From NCBI RefSeq assembly GCF_035581365.1, contig NZ_CP141590.1:434001-498000 (forward strand): a DNA stretch of 64,000 nucleotides, in the 5' to 3' direction. This DNA is from Tsuneonella sp. CC-YZS046. GTDB lineage: Bacteria; Pseudomonadota; Alphaproteobacteria; Sphingomonadales; Sphingomonadaceae. This document shows, piece after piece, positions 33,934 to 42,032 of the stretch. The translations under genes and the position numbers were made by a program. Positions within the stretch are counted from its first letter, which is position 1; each line of letters opens with the position of its first letter. The notes beneath the pieces were generated by a model. That model made no database searches. It was given only the letters and a program-made list of their open reading frames with translations, and was not told where the DNA came from.

Positions 33934-34386
33934 ATGGAATGGATGATCCTGCCTTATAAGCGCTATTTCGATTTTTCGGGGCGTTCGCGCCGGCTCGAAT
34001 ACTGGATGTTCGTGCTGTTCAGCCTGATTGTCGCATCCGTGCTGTTCGCGCTTATCATGGCAGGCGGGCTTAATTTCGCCGCCCTTTCCAATCCGGAGGC
34101 CCTGGATATGTCGTTTGGGCCGCTCTTCTGGCTGGGGGGCCTGCTGCTGTCCTTGTTCTGGCTCGGTTCGCTGATCCCGGGAATTGCGGTGGTCGTGCGG
34201 CGGCTGCACGATCGCGATATGTCGGGATGGTGGTATCTCGGGATAATCGTCGCCTCGATGATCCCGATCATCAACTTCATCGCCGGCATCGCCTTTCTGG
34301 TGCTGATGCTGCTGCCGGGCACGCCCGGCCCCAATCGCTTCGGGCCGGACCCGAAGGACCCCGCCAGCGCGGAGGTCTTTGCCTGA
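33934..34386 (+). CDS. DUF805 inner-membrane protein
   Basis: 150 residues. The signature YKRYFDFSGRSRRLEYWMF opens the protein, then four hydrophobic segments, with VVRRLHDRDMSGWW in the middle and LLMLLPGTPGPNRFGPDP at the end, all hallmarks of DUF805. Function is unknown; members are small inner-membrane proteins. A GAGAGGGGG ribosome-binding site precedes the ATG. The following lipoprotein-like frame starts within the stop codon, suggesting co-translation. Confidence 0.92.
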   Translation: MEWMILPYKRYFDFSGRSRRLEYWMFVLFSLIVASVLFALIMAGGLNFAALSNPEALDMSFGPLFWLGGLLLSLFWLGSLIPGIAVVVRRLHDRDMSGWWYLGIIVASMIPIINFIAGIAFLVLMLLPGTPGPNRFGPDPKDPASAEVFA

Positions 34387-34922
34387 GCCGAAACCGCTTC
34401 ATCGACGTTCCGGCGGCGGCGCTGGCCTTGCTGGCCGCCGCCTGCGGCGGGGATGCCCCATCCGGTCCGGCCACGAACGCGCCGGAGCCGCCCGGCATGG
34501 AGAGGTTGCCGGTGATGGGGCCGGAACGGCTCATCCTTCTGGTGGAATCCGATCCGATCGACGGGGCGGGGCTGGAGCCGGAAGACAGCTATCCCGCCCG
34601 ATTGGAGAGGGCGCTGCGGGCGCGGGGCGTGAATGGCCGGCTGGCGACTGTCCGGGCCGATGGGGGCGGGGCCGCGCTGAAGGCGCAAATCGCCCGGTTG
34701 CAGGGCAAGCCCGCGCTGGCGCTGGTGTCCGGCACGGCTGACGCGGAGTTCATTTCCACGGTTGTCACCGCGGTTCCCGTCCACCGGCTGGATCTGGAAA
34801 CCCCCTTGCGGGGCAAGCCGGACCTGTTCGTGCGCGGCGGGAAGGGCCTGACCGTGCGGGGCGTGGAGGAACTGGTCGGCGCGACGGCGGATGGCATAGC
34901 CCAGGCGATGCCCCGGGAATAA
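34383..34922 (+). CDS. Degenerate TesA/arylesterase-like lipoprotein with CTG start
   Basis: 179 residues if translation begins at the CTG at 34383, which overlaps the DUF805 stop as CTGA and has GGAGG seven bases upstream. No ATG, GTG or TTG is available near the start. The beginning is a lipoprotein signal (SRNRFIDVPAAALALLAAAC, lipobox LAAC). The rest resembles SGNH hydrolases of the TesA type: LEPEDSYPARLERALRARGV matches the block after the catalytic GDS motif. However, the position of the nucleophile reads VESDPIDGAG, without GDS. The catalytic serine therefore seems lost, and the protein may be a pseudoenzyme or a non-catalytic ligand-binding protein. Confidence 0.6.
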   Translation: MSRNRFIDVPAAALALLAAACGGDAPSGPATNAPEPPGMERLPVMGPERLILLVESDPIDGAGLEPEDSYPARLERALRARGVNGRLATVRADGGGAALKAQIARLQGKPALALVSGTADAEFISTVVTAVPVHRLDLETPLRGKPDLFVRGGKGLTVRGVEELVGATADGIAQAMPRE

Positions 34923-34991
34923 TCCAGCCTGCGCCAGGGTCGCGCCTGTTAAGGGCTCAAGCCACGGCCATGCAATCAATAGGTCCTGACC

Positions 34992-36077
34992 CTAGAAGAT
35001 CCGCTCCACCGCGCCTTCATGCACTTTCCAGATCGCGGCTTCTCCCTTGATCGCCTCGAAGGGCGCCAGCTCCGTTCCGGTCATCCAGACCTGTGCGTTC
35101 CCGCCGCGCAAGCGCTCGAACAAGGCCTCGCGCCGCAGCGGGTCCAGATGGGCCGCGATTTCGTCGAGCAGGAGCAGCCCCGGTCTTCCGTGCGCCGCCA
35201 GCGCGGCATGGGCAAGGATGATCGAGATCAGCATCGCCTTTTGCTCGCCGGTGGAACAATCGGCGGCAGGCATCGCCTTGCTGGCCATGGCGACCGCCAG
35301 TTCGTCGCGATGCGGCCCGGCGAGGGTTCGCCGGGCGGATCGGTCGCGCGCGCGATTGGCCCGCAACTCCGCCAGCAGCGCGTCGGGCTCGGCCGCGCTG
35401 CCCGCGAGATAGGTGAGGGCGGGGCGGGCGAACGGCTCGTCCGGCAGATCTTCCAGGGCGGCTTGCAGGCGCTCGACCAGCGCGCGCCGTCCGGCGGCGA
35501 GCGGCGCGCCCGCCTCGGCCAGTTGCGCTTCCACCGCATCCAGCCAGCCTGCATCCGCCTCTTCTTCGCCCGACAACAGGCGGTTGCGCTCGCGCAAGGC
35601 GGCCTCGTAGCGGGCGGCATGGCGCGCATGTGCCGGATCGAGCGCCAGCGCAAGCCGGTCCATCAGCCGCCTGCGCCCGCCCGCGCTGTCCATGAACAGC
35701 CTGTCCATGGCAGGGGTGAGCCAACTCAGCGTCAGCCATTCCGCCAGGGTGATCGCGCTTGCCGGGGCGCCGTTCACCTGCACCACGCGGCGTCTCGGCT
35801 GGTCGGCCCGGGTTCCGGTGCCGAGCTTCACCTTCTCGGCGCCATCCGTGCAATCCAGCTCGGCGCTGATCGAAAATCCGCCGCCGTCCTTCGCCGCCAT
35901 TTCGGTCAGGGCGGCGCGGCGAAGCCCGCGTCCGGGCGCGAACAGGGACAGCGCCTCCAGGATGTTGGTCTTGCCCGCGCCGTTCTCGCCCACCAGCAGA
36001 TTGAACCGCCGGGTTCCGTCCAGCGAACTGGCGGCGTGGTTGCGGAATCCGCTCAGGATCAGGCGGTCGACGGGCAT
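34992..36077 (-). CDS. recF: DNA replication/repair protein RecF
   Basis: 361 residues from ATG 36077. The N-terminal SMC-like ATPase half has Walker A GENGAGKTN at 30-38 after LILSGFRNH. The C-terminal half has the signature DCSTGEQKAM and Walker B LLLLDEIAAHLD. RecF, with RecO and RecR, loads RecA on gapped DNA bound by SSB. It is usually found near dnaA-dnaN-gyrB, but here it stands outside that cluster. It is followed on the same strand by nothing close, and is preceded 11 bases upstream by the queuosine-precursor transporter gene, so the two are probably co-transcribed. Confidence 0.95.
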   Translation of the reverse strand: MPVDRLILSGFRNHAASSLDGTRRFNLLVGENGAGKTNILEALSLFAPGRGLRRAALTEMAAKDGGGFSISAELDCTDGAEKVKLGTGTRADQPRRRVVQVNGAPASAITLAEWLTLSWLTPAMDRLFMDSAGGRRRLMDRLALALDPAHARHAARYEAALRERNRLLSGEEEADAGWLDAVEAQLAEAGAPLAAGRRALVERLQAALEDLPDEPFARPALTYLAGSAAEPDALLAELRANRARDRSARRTLAGPHRDELAVAMASKAMPAADCSTGEQKAMLISIILAHAALAAHGRPGLLLLDEIAAHLDPLRREALFERLRGGNAQVWMTGTELAPFEAIKGEAAIWKVHEGAVERIF

Positions 36078-36088
36078 TGCGGACCTGC

Positions 36089-36826
36089 TCAGCGGGATTT
36101 CGCGAAGGGGGAGAAGTCGGTGTCGGTATCGAACACCTCCACTCCTTCCCGATGCTTGAGCCAGTTCACGGCGACATATGTGGCGGGCGTCAGCAACGCT
36201 TCCCAGGCGGTCTTGATAAGCCATTGCGAGGCGACCACCTGCGCAAGCTGCTCGGGCGGCCAGCCGGCCAGGCCGTAAAAGGCGAGGGGGTAGAAGATCA
36301 GGCTGTCCAGCCCCTGGCCCACCACGGTGGAGCCGATCGTGCGTGTCCACAGCAGCTTTCCGCGCGTCCACAGCTTCATCCGGGCGAGGACGTAGGAATT
36401 GGCGAACTCGCCCGCCCAAAAGGCGGTGATCGACGCGAGAACGATCCGCCAGCTGTTGCCGAACACCGCCTCGTAAGCGCCCTGGTGGGGCCAGCCTTGG
36501 GCGGGCGGCAGCGCCACCACGACCCATGCCATGAAGGCCATGAAGATCAGCGCGGCGAAGCCGGTCCAGATCACGCGGCGGGCATGGGCATAGCCATAGA
36601 CCTCGGTCAGCACGTCCCCGATGATGTAGCTCAGCGGGAAGAACAGCACGCCCGCGCCGAACGACCATTCCTGCCCGCCCGGCAAGGTGACGAAGGAAGG
36701 CTTGGAAGCGCCGATGATGTTGGACAGCAGCAGGATGGCGACGAAGGCCGCCATGATGAGGTCGAAATAGCGAAAATGGGCTCGGCCGCCTGCCTGGCCT
36801 TCTATCCGTGTCGGCTGCTCGTTCAT
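36089..36826 (-). CDS. Queuosine precursor transporter (YhhQ/QPTR family)
   Basis: 245 residues from ATG 36826, with six predicted membrane segments. Family markers are VLFFPLSYIIGDVLTEVYGYAHARRVIW, AFWAGEFANSYVLARMK and TRTIGSTVVGQGLDSLIFY. The QPTR/YhhQ/VUT_1 family imports queuosine precursors such as preQ0/preQ1 or queuine for tRNA modification. The protein ends HREGVEVFDTDTDFSPF, also typical. It precedes recF by 11 bases on the same strand. A TTG six bases earlier is an alternative start without a better ribosome-binding site. Confidence 0.92.
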   Translation of the reverse strand: MNEQPTRIEGQAGGRAHFRYFDLIMAAFVAILLLSNIIGASKPSFVTLPGGQEWSFGAGVLFFPLSYIIGDVLTEVYGYAHARRVIWTGFAALIFMAFMAWVVVALPPAQGWPHQGAYEAVFGNSWRIVLASITAFWAGEFANSYVLARMKLWTRGKLLWTRTIGSTVVGQGLDSLIFYPLAFYGLAGWPPEQLAQVVASQWLIKTAWEALLTPATYVAVNWLKHREGVEVFDTDTDFSPFAKSR

Positions 36827-37000
36827 GTGCAATTGGCCCGTAGAGATTTGCCCCGTGCGATAAACACGCTATGCGGCATGGCATATGCACGTCATCGGCT
36901 ATGCTGGATAGAGGCCAGCGTCTTTGTGGAGAAGGCAAGGACAAGAGTTTAGGTTAGGCATCGTCTTGCAATATGGATAGGGCAAGGCAGGTCAAATCGG

Positions 37001-37077
37001 GACCCCGTAGCTCAGCTGGATAGAGCATTCGCCTTCTAAGCGAATGGTCGCAGGTTCGAATCCTGCCGGGGTCGCCA
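37001..37077 (+). tRNA. tRNA-Arg(TCT)
   Basis: 77 bases including the encoded CCA. The acceptor stem is GACCCCG/CGGGGTC, the D-arm GCTCAGCTGGATAGAGC, the anticodon arm TTCGCCTTCTAAGCGAA with anticodon TCT, and the T-arm CGCAGGTTCGAATCCTGCC. It reads AGA arginine codons. No integrated element is seen next to it. Confidence 0.97.
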
Positions 37078-37154
37078 CTTTGCAATGCCAGCTTTTCCGG
37101 GCCTGAACAGGGGAAGTGTGATTTTTTGTAATTTATGGCGCGAGCGATTTGCAA

Positions 37155-37172
37155 TTGCGAGTCGTTCTCGTT
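37155..37172 (+). promoter_or_regulatory. Fur-like box before the PepSY-DUF2271-DUF4198-ApbE operon
   Basis: TTGCGAGTCGTTCTCGTT, with CGAG-N5-CTCG arms, 11 bases before the PepSY ATG. It matches the sequence at 47305-47320 (read on the minus strand) in 14 of 16 positions. The same style of palindrome stands before tonB and the siderophore receptor, so a shared iron regulator is likely. Confidence 0.55.
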
Positions 37173-37183
37173 ATTTGGCCGCG

Positions 37184-37861
37184 ATGTTCAACAGTGGTCC
37201 TCATGGCGCGACTGCCGGTGCAAAGGCGCCTGCCGCCAAGCGGAAAGTCAGCGCGAAGGCGTTCTGGCTGAAGCAGCTGCACACCTGGCATTGGGTGAGT
37301 TCCGCCATCAGCCTGATCGGCCTGCTGCTGTTCGCCTTCACCGGGATCACGCTGAATCATGCCGCCGATGTGGAGGGGAAGCCGGTGGTGACCGAGCGAT
37401 CGGCCGATCTTCCGGCGGATCTCCTGCCCTTGCTTGCTCCCGCCCCGGCAGAGGCGGATGGGACGCAGAAGCCGCTGCCGCCGCAGGTCGCCAGCTGGAT
37501 CGGCAAGGAGCTTGGGCAATCCGGCGCGGGCAATGCCGAATGGTCGGCCGATGAAGTCTATCTGGCGCTGCCCCGGCCGGGCGGAGACGGCTGGGTCGCC
37601 ATCGACCGGCATAGCGGAGCCGTGACCAGCGAGATAACCGATCGCGGCTGGATCAGCTATCTGAACGACCTGCACAAGGGGCGCAATTCCGGCACCGTGT
37701 GGAAATGGTTCATCGATATCTTCGCGGTGGCGTGCTTCCTGTTCGCTCTCACCGGGCTGCTGCTGCTGAAGCTCCACGCGGCGAAGAGACCGAGCACATG
37801 GCCGCTGGTCGCGGCCGGTTTCGCGCTGCCCGCCTTGCTTGCCATTGTTTTCATTCACTAA
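37184..37861 (+). CDS. PepSY-associated membrane protein of the iron cluster
   Basis: 225 residues. After a basic N-terminus, a membrane segment (WVSSAISLIGLLLFAFTGITLNHAAD) leads into a periplasmic PepSY domain (VYLALPRPGGDGWVAIDRHSGAVTSEITDRGWISYLNDLHKGR). Two more membrane segments close the protein (FIDIFAVACFLFALTGLLLL and WPLVAAGFALPALLAIVFI). The LNDLHKGR and SWISYLNDLH-type sequence is typical of PepSY_TM proteins in iron-uptake loci, thought to pass electrons across the inner membrane for reduction of ferric siderophores. It starts the operon with DUF2271, DUF4198 and ApbE, 14 bases before the next ATG. Confidence 0.88.
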   Translation: MFNSGPHGATAGAKAPAAKRKVSAKAFWLKQLHTWHWVSSAISLIGLLLFAFTGITLNHAADVEGKPVVTERSADLPADLLPLLAPAPAEADGTQKPLPPQVASWIGKELGQSGAGNAEWSADEVYLALPRPGGDGWVAIDRHSGAVTSEITDRGWISYLNDLHKGRNSGTVWKWFIDIFAVACFLFALTGLLLLKLHAAKRPSTWPLVAAGFALPALLAIVFIH

Positions 37862-37875
37862 GGAGAATGCCGCCG

Positions 37876-38409
37876 ATGCAAATCAGACATCGCATGTTGC
37901 TGGGAAGCGCCGCCGTCATGGGCGCCACCGGCACGATCGCAAGCCCCGCCCTGGCCCAGACGATGACGCTGGACGTGACCATCCCGCGCCTTTCCGTGGC
38001 CGAGTATCACCGTCCCTACGTCGCGATCTGGCTGGAGAAGGAAGGCGCCCCCGCCCGCACTCTCCAGGTCTGGTACGATTACGACATGAAGAACGGGGAA
38101 GGCACCAAATGGCTGCGCGATGTGCGCCAGTGGTGGCGTGCTTCGGGCCGTTCGATGCGGTTTCCGGCCGATGGCGTGACCGGGGCGACCAGAGCGCCGG
38201 GCAAGCATCAGGTGAAGTTCACCGCCGGGAAGGGGCCGCTCGGCGCGGTTGCTCCCGGCCAGTACACGCTGGTCATCGAGGCCGCGCGCGAGGTGGGCGG
38301 GCGCGAACTGCTCCGCCTGCCGTTCACCTGGCCGGCCAAGCCCGGCGCGACCGTGCGCGCATCGGGCCAGAGCGAATTGGGGCCGGTCACTTTGACTTTC
38401 GGCAAATGA
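37876..38409 (+). CDS. DUF2271 periplasmic protein with a DxxTGAT flavinylation-type motif
   Basis: 177 residues from ATG 37876 (AGGAG ten bases upstream; an ATG nine bases earlier is too close to it). A signal peptide ends at PALAQT. The family segments are RPYVAIWLEKEGAPARTLQVWYDYD and YTLVIEAAREVGGRELLRLPF. Residues 99-105 read D-G-V-T-G-A-T, which fits D-x-x-(S/T)-G-A-(S/T), the consensus of threonines that ApbE modifies with FMN. The ApbE gene lies two genes downstream. A flavinylated periplasmic electron carrier working with the PepSY protein is the natural inference. Confidence 0.85.
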   Translation: MQIRHRMLLGSAAVMGATGTIASPALAQTMTLDVTIPRLSVAEYHRPYVAIWLEKEGAPARTLQVWYDYDMKNGEGTKWLRDVRQWWRASGRSMRFPADGVTGATRAPGKHQVKFTAGKGPLGAVAPGQYTLVIEAAREVGGRELLRLPFTWPAKPGATVRASGQSELGPVTLTFGK

Positions 38410-38423
38410 GGGAAGGAAATTCG

Positions 38424-39311
38424 ATGAAAGGCAAGTTTCTGCTCGCGGGCGCGATTGCCGCGCTCCTGCTCCCCGCCAGCGCCCAGGCGCACCGGCAATG
38501 GATGCTGCCGTCGTCCACCGTGCTTTCCGGCGACGACAGCTGGGTCACGGTCGATGCGGCCGTTTCCAACGACCTGTTCTATTTCGAGCATGTGCCGCTG
38601 CGGACCGACGGCATCAAGGCGACCGCGCCCGATGGCAGCGAAGTGGCGATCGAGAATGCCGCCACCGGCAAATATCGCTCCACCTTCGATGTCCATCTGA
38701 CCAAGCAGGGCACCTATCGCATCGCCTCCGTTTCGAGCGGAGTGATGGGAAGCTACACGCTGAACGGCAAGCAGGAACGCCTGCCGCGCGGCACCACCAA
38801 GGATACGCTGGCCAAGGCCATTCCGGCCGGGGCGACCGATGTGCAGACCGCCGAAACCAGCAATCGCAACGAAATCTTCGTGACGCTGGGCGAACCGACC
38901 TCGACCATCTTCACGCCGACCGGCGTCGGCATCGAGCTGGTTCCGATCAGTCATCCGAACGATCTGGTGGCGGGCGAAGCGGCCAGCTTCCAGTTCCTGC
39001 TGGATGGAAAGCCGGCGAGCGGGCTGAAAGTCACCGTGGTTCCGGGCGGAATCCGCTATCGCGATTCGCTCGATCAGCTCGATCTGGTGACGGACGACGA
39101 CGGCAAGCTGACCGTGACCTGGCCCACTCCGGGCATGTATTGGCTCAATGCCTCGGTCGGCGGTGGACGTGAAGGCGGGCCGGGCGGCCCGGGTGGACCG
39201 GGTGCTCCGGGCGCGGCCGAAGGAACTCCTCCGCCACCGCCGCCCGCTCCGGCAGGCCCCGCGCCTCGCCGGGCGTCCTACGTCACCACGCTGGAAGTGC
39301 TCGCCCCCTGA
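38424..39311 (+). CDS. DUF4198 periplasmic protein with Gly/Pro-rich insert
   Basis: 295 residues. The signal peptide ends PASAQA-22, which would leave His23 as the first residue of the mature protein (HRQWMLPSSTVLSG). This N-terminal His-x-x-W-x-x-P start is typical of DUF4198/NikM-like proteins and suggests metal binding by the free amino group and imidazole. Two Ig-like parts follow (SNDLFYFEHVPLRTDGI and AASFQFLLDGKPASGLKVTVVPGG). After WLNASVGGG a Gly/Pro-rich stretch (about residues 247-283) separates the last strand VTTLEVLAP. The ribosome-binding site is GGAAGGAA. It is co-transcribed with the PepSY and DUF2271 genes. Confidence 0.87.
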   Translation: MKGKFLLAGAIAALLLPASAQAHRQWMLPSSTVLSGDDSWVTVDAAVSNDLFYFEHVPLRTDGIKATAPDGSEVAIENAATGKYRSTFDVHLTKQGTYRIASVSSGVMGSYTLNGKQERLPRGTTKDTLAKAIPAGATDVQTAETSNRNEIFVTLGEPTSTIFTPTGVGIELVPISHPNDLVAGEAASFQFLLDGKPASGLKVTVVPGGIRYRDSLDQLDLVTDDDGKLTVTWPTPGMYWLNASVGGGREGGPGGPGGPGAPGAAEGTPPPPPPAPAGPAPRRASYVTTLEVLAP

Positions 39312-40267
39312 GCACCAGCCGCATTGCCATTCCGCCCGGCCTTTCCCCCGCGAATTTCGCCGGGCGGGAGGCCGGAGCGCGGATCGCTGGCCTTTCCGGG
39401 CAGACCATGGGCACGCTCTGGTCCGCCCGGATCGCCGGTGCTCCGCCTTCCGCGCGAGAGGCCATCCAGGCGGTGCTCGACCGGGTGATCCGCCAGATGA
39501 GCAACTGGGAAGCGGATTCCGACATCAGCCGCTTCAACAGCGCCCCGCTTGGGCAATGGCGCGATCTTCCCGACGAAATGATGCTGGTGCTTCGCGCGGG
39601 CCTGGATGTGGCCCGGGCCAGCGATGGAGCATTCGATCCGGCAATCGGACGGATGGTGGACTATTGGGGCTTCGGGCCGGCCCAGGGCGCCCGGAGCGAG
39701 GCCGGACCATGCTGGCGGGCGATCGAACTGGACGGGCCGCGCGCGCGCCGCATGACGGATGTGGCGCTGGATTTTTCCGGCATCGCGAAAGGCTATGCGG
39801 TGGACGCGGTCTGTCATGCTCTGGAGGATCTGGGCTGCCGCCATTTCCTTGTCGAGATCGGCGGCGAACTGCGCGGGCAGGGCGTCAAGCCGGACCTGCA
39901 GCCGTGGTGGGTCGATGTGGAAGGGCCGCCGGGCCTGGGCGTTCCCACATTGCGCATCGCCCTGTGCGGCCTGTCGGTGGCGACCTCGGGCGATTACCGC
40001 CGCTTCCGCCAGAAAGACGGCGTGCGAATATCGCACAGCATCGACCCGATCCAGGGTGCCCCCATCGCCAATTCCGTCGCTTCCGTCACCGTGCTTCACC
40101 AAAGCGCGATGTGGGCCGATGCCTTCGCCACGGCGATCACCGTGCTCGGCCCGGAAAGAGGGATGGCGCTGGCCGAGCGGCAGGAGCTTCCAGTGCTGAT
40201 GGTGGAGCGCGCCGGCGGCCAGGCCAGGGAGCATCTGTCGTCCGGCTTGCGGGCGATGCTGGATTGA
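39308..40267 (+). CDS. apbE: FAD:protein FMN transferase ApbE
   Basis: 319 residues if translation starts at CTG 39308, which overlaps the DUF4198 stop as CTGA. The first ATG (39407) lies within the conserved GQTMGTLWS motif itself and cannot be the true start; no ATG, GTG or TTG lies between. Further motifs are WEADSDISRFNSAPLG, SDGAFDPAIGRMVDYWGF, ALDFSGIAKGYAVD, FLVEIGGELRGQG and the magnesium site region HSIDPIQGAPIANSVASVTVL with WADAFATAITVLG. ApbE transfers FMN from FAD to a threonine of a partner protein outside the cytoplasm. The co-operonic DUF2271 protein carries a matching target motif. Confidence 0.9.
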   Translation: MSTSRIAIPPGLSPANFAGREAGARIAGLSGQTMGTLWSARIAGAPPSAREAIQAVLDRVIRQMSNWEADSDISRFNSAPLGQWRDLPDEMMLVLRAGLDVARASDGAFDPAIGRMVDYWGFGPAQGARSEAGPCWRAIELDGPRARRMTDVALDFSGIAKGYAVDAVCHALEDLGCRHFLVEIGGELRGQGVKPDLQPWWVDVEGPPGLGVPTLRIALCGLSVATSGDYRRFRQKDGVRISHSIDPIQGAPIANSVASVTVLHQSAMWADAFATAITVLGPERGMALAERQELPVLMVERAGGQAREHLSSGLRAMLD

Positions 40268-40323
40268 TATTGGGCTGAATTGAGGCAGGCGGATTGGACA
40301 GGAAAACGAACCGCCCCGCTCGC

Positions 40324-41007
40324 TCAGGTGTTCGCCCAGCGCCGGAGAAGATTGTGATAGACCCCGGTCAGCCGGATGATCTCCGCATTGTCGTGGCCCA
40401 GATCGGCGGCGAGCGACTGGATGCTGCTGTCGAGATCGAACAGGGTTTGCCGCGCGCCATCGTCCCGGATCATGGATTCGATCCAGAAGAAGCTGGCCAC
40501 GCGCTGGCCGCGCGTCACCGGCTCCACCCGGTGCAGGGAAGAGGAAGGATAGAGCACCGCGTGGCCGGCCGGCAGCTTGACCTGCTGGATGCCGAACAGG
40601 GTTTCGACGGTCAGTTCCCCGCCATCGTAATCTTCCGGGTCCGAAAGGAACACGGTCATCGAAAGGTCGGAGCGGACGCGGAAGCCGGTTTCCTTCTGAA
40701 TCCGGACCGCGCTGTCGATATGGGTGCCGAAGGCCTGGCCCCCGCTGTAGCTGTTGAACAGCGGGGGATAGATGCGCAATGGCAGGGCGGCGGCGATGAA
40801 CAGCGGATTATGCCCGAGCGCCTCGAGGATCGCCTGCCCGGCCTCGCGCGCTTCCGCCCCCGCTTCGGGAAGCTGCAGATTGTTCTTGGTGAGCGCGGAT
40901 TGATGGCCCGCGGTCACATTGCCGTCGACCCAGTTTGCGGCGTCGATGCGCGTCCGCAACGTCCTTACCTGCTCGGCATTCAGCAAGCCGGGAATGGCGA
41001 TCAGCAT
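40324..41007 (-). CDS. PKHD-type Fe(II)/2-oxoglutarate hydroxylase (PiuC/YbiX-like)
   Basis: 227 residues. The iron ligands are in FGTHIDSAV (His and Asp) and [21 protein letters not shown] (His, and Arg for 2-oxoglutarate). [14 protein letters not shown] is the family signature. PiuC/YbiX hydroxylases are regularly encoded next to catecholate siderophore receptors of the Fiu/PiuA type, and are iron-regulated, but their substrate is not known. The start lies 12 bases after the tonB stop on the same strand, so both are co-transcribed downstream of the siderophore receptor. Confidence 0.93.
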   Translation of the reverse strand: MLIAIPGLLNAEQVRTLRTRIDAANWVDGNVTAGHQSALTKNNLQLPEAGAEAREAGQAILEALGHNPLFIAAALPLRIYPPLFNSYSGGQAFGTHIDSAVRIQKETGFRVRSDLSMTVFLSDPEDYDGGELTVETLFGIQQVKLPAGHAVLYPSSSLHRVEPVTRGQRVASFFWIESMIRDDGARQTLFDLDSSIQSLAADLGHDNAEIIRLTGVYHNLLRRWANT

Positions 41008-41019
41008 GAGCGGCTGCGA

Positions 41020-41760
41020 TCAGGTGAGAAGGACGAAGGGAATTTCGACGACTCCCTTGACCATGACGGGCTTGCCGTCGCGCATGATCGGCGACCAGCG
41101 CCACTTGCGCACCGCCGAAAGGGCCGCGTCGTCCAGCCGGGAGAAACCGCTGCTCTGGGACACGGAAATGCCGGACACCTTGCCGTCCACGCCCACGGTT
41201 ACCGAAAGCATCACAGTGCCCTGCTCGCGCCGGCGGCGGCTCTCCGTCGGATAACGGGGCGGTGAGCCGGACACCATCTTGGCGGCGAGATTGCTGTCCT
41301 GCACGATGCTGGGCGCCGCGACCACCGGAACGGAGACGGCGGCGGGCGCGGAAGAGGCCGCAGGCACCGGAGACGGCTGCTCGGGCACCGGATCGGGCGT
41401 GGTCACGACAGGCGGCGGGTTGTGCGCGATGCGCAGCGGCGGGATGGGGGCGACGATCTCCGGGCGGGCTTGCGGAGGGGTGGGTTCGGCGGGCGGCGGG
41501 GGCGGTGGCGTCAGGTCCACGACCGTGAGCCGCGGCTCTTCCTTCTTCGCGACCACCTCATAGCCCAGCAGCAGGGCCGCAGCGAGGGCGGCTATGTGAA
41601 AACCTGCGGTGACGATGATCGCCGGAATATTGAGGCGGCCCCCTTCGCCATAGCGGCTGGGCGATTCCGCGACGCGGGATTCGATAGCCTGAACCCTGTC
41701 CGGGCGCATAGTGGCGATCTCCGGCCGCGCAGCGCACGCAGAAGGCAAGGGATCCGACAT
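41020..41760 (-). CDS. tonB: Energy-transducing protein TonB
   Basis: About 246 residues from ATG 41760 (AGGA eight bases ahead). Other in-frame starts are at 41832, 41793 and 41709, so the N-terminus is uncertain. A single membrane anchor (IPAIIVTAGFHIAALAAALLLGYEVV) is followed by a Pro-rich spacer (PPPPPPAEPTPPQARPEIV...). The C-terminal TonB domain has PPRYPTESRRRREQGTVMLSVTVGVDGKV and SSGFSRLDDAALSAVRKWRWSP. TonB couples the inner-membrane proton gradient to outer-membrane receptors. No exbB/exbD lies nearby. A palindrome at 41835-41849 just upstream suggests iron control. Confidence 0.9.
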   Translation of the reverse strand: MSDPLPSACAARPEIATMRPDRVQAIESRVAESPSRYGEGGRLNIPAIIVTAGFHIAALAAALLLGYEVVAKKEEPRLTVVDLTPPPPPPAEPTPPQARPEIVAPIPPLRIAHNPPPVVTTPDPVPEQPSPVPAASSAPAAVSVPVVAAPSIVQDSNLAAKMVSGSPPRYPTESRRRREQGTVMLSVTVGVDGKVSGISVSQSSGFSRLDDAALSAVRKWRWSPIMRDGKPVMVKGVVEIPFVLLT

Positions 41761-41834
41761 CCCGTGATCCTGTTCTTCCGCAGTCCCGAACATAGCACCA
41801 AGCCCCTTCGCAATCCCCCTAGCCGACAACATAA

Positions 41835-41849
41835 TGCGAATCAATCGCA
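41835..41849 (-). promoter_or_regulatory. Fur-like palindrome before tonB
   Basis: Read on the minus strand TGCGATTGATTCGCA: arms TGCGA and TCGCA around five bases. It directly abuts the most upstream in-frame ATG (41832), which argues that translation starts further downstream. The sequence resembles the boxes at 37155 and 47305. Confidence 0.6.
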
Positions 41850-42032
41850 CGGAAAATAAGGGTGCGGCATTTGCAGGCAGGCGAGTGGCAGCCACTACAT
41901 ACCTCCGCTCGCCTGCCGCCCCTCATTCGGACCCGTATTTGCAATCAAGTCGCATTCCAGGAAATTGACTGCGGTCAAAATCGGATTGCCCCCTCGCCAG
42001 AAACATTCCGGCGAGAGGGCAATCGGCATTCA

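Noticed and set aside
37078-37160. An integrated element at tRNA-Arg(TCT)
   Set aside because: No repeat of the tRNA 3' end or integrase is found within the window on either side.
38424-38520. DUF4198 protein as a copper monooxygenase because of its mature N-terminal His
   Set aside because: An N-terminal His after signal cleavage is shared with metal carriers of the NikM/DUF4198 type; no second brace histidine pattern of an LPMO can be shown.
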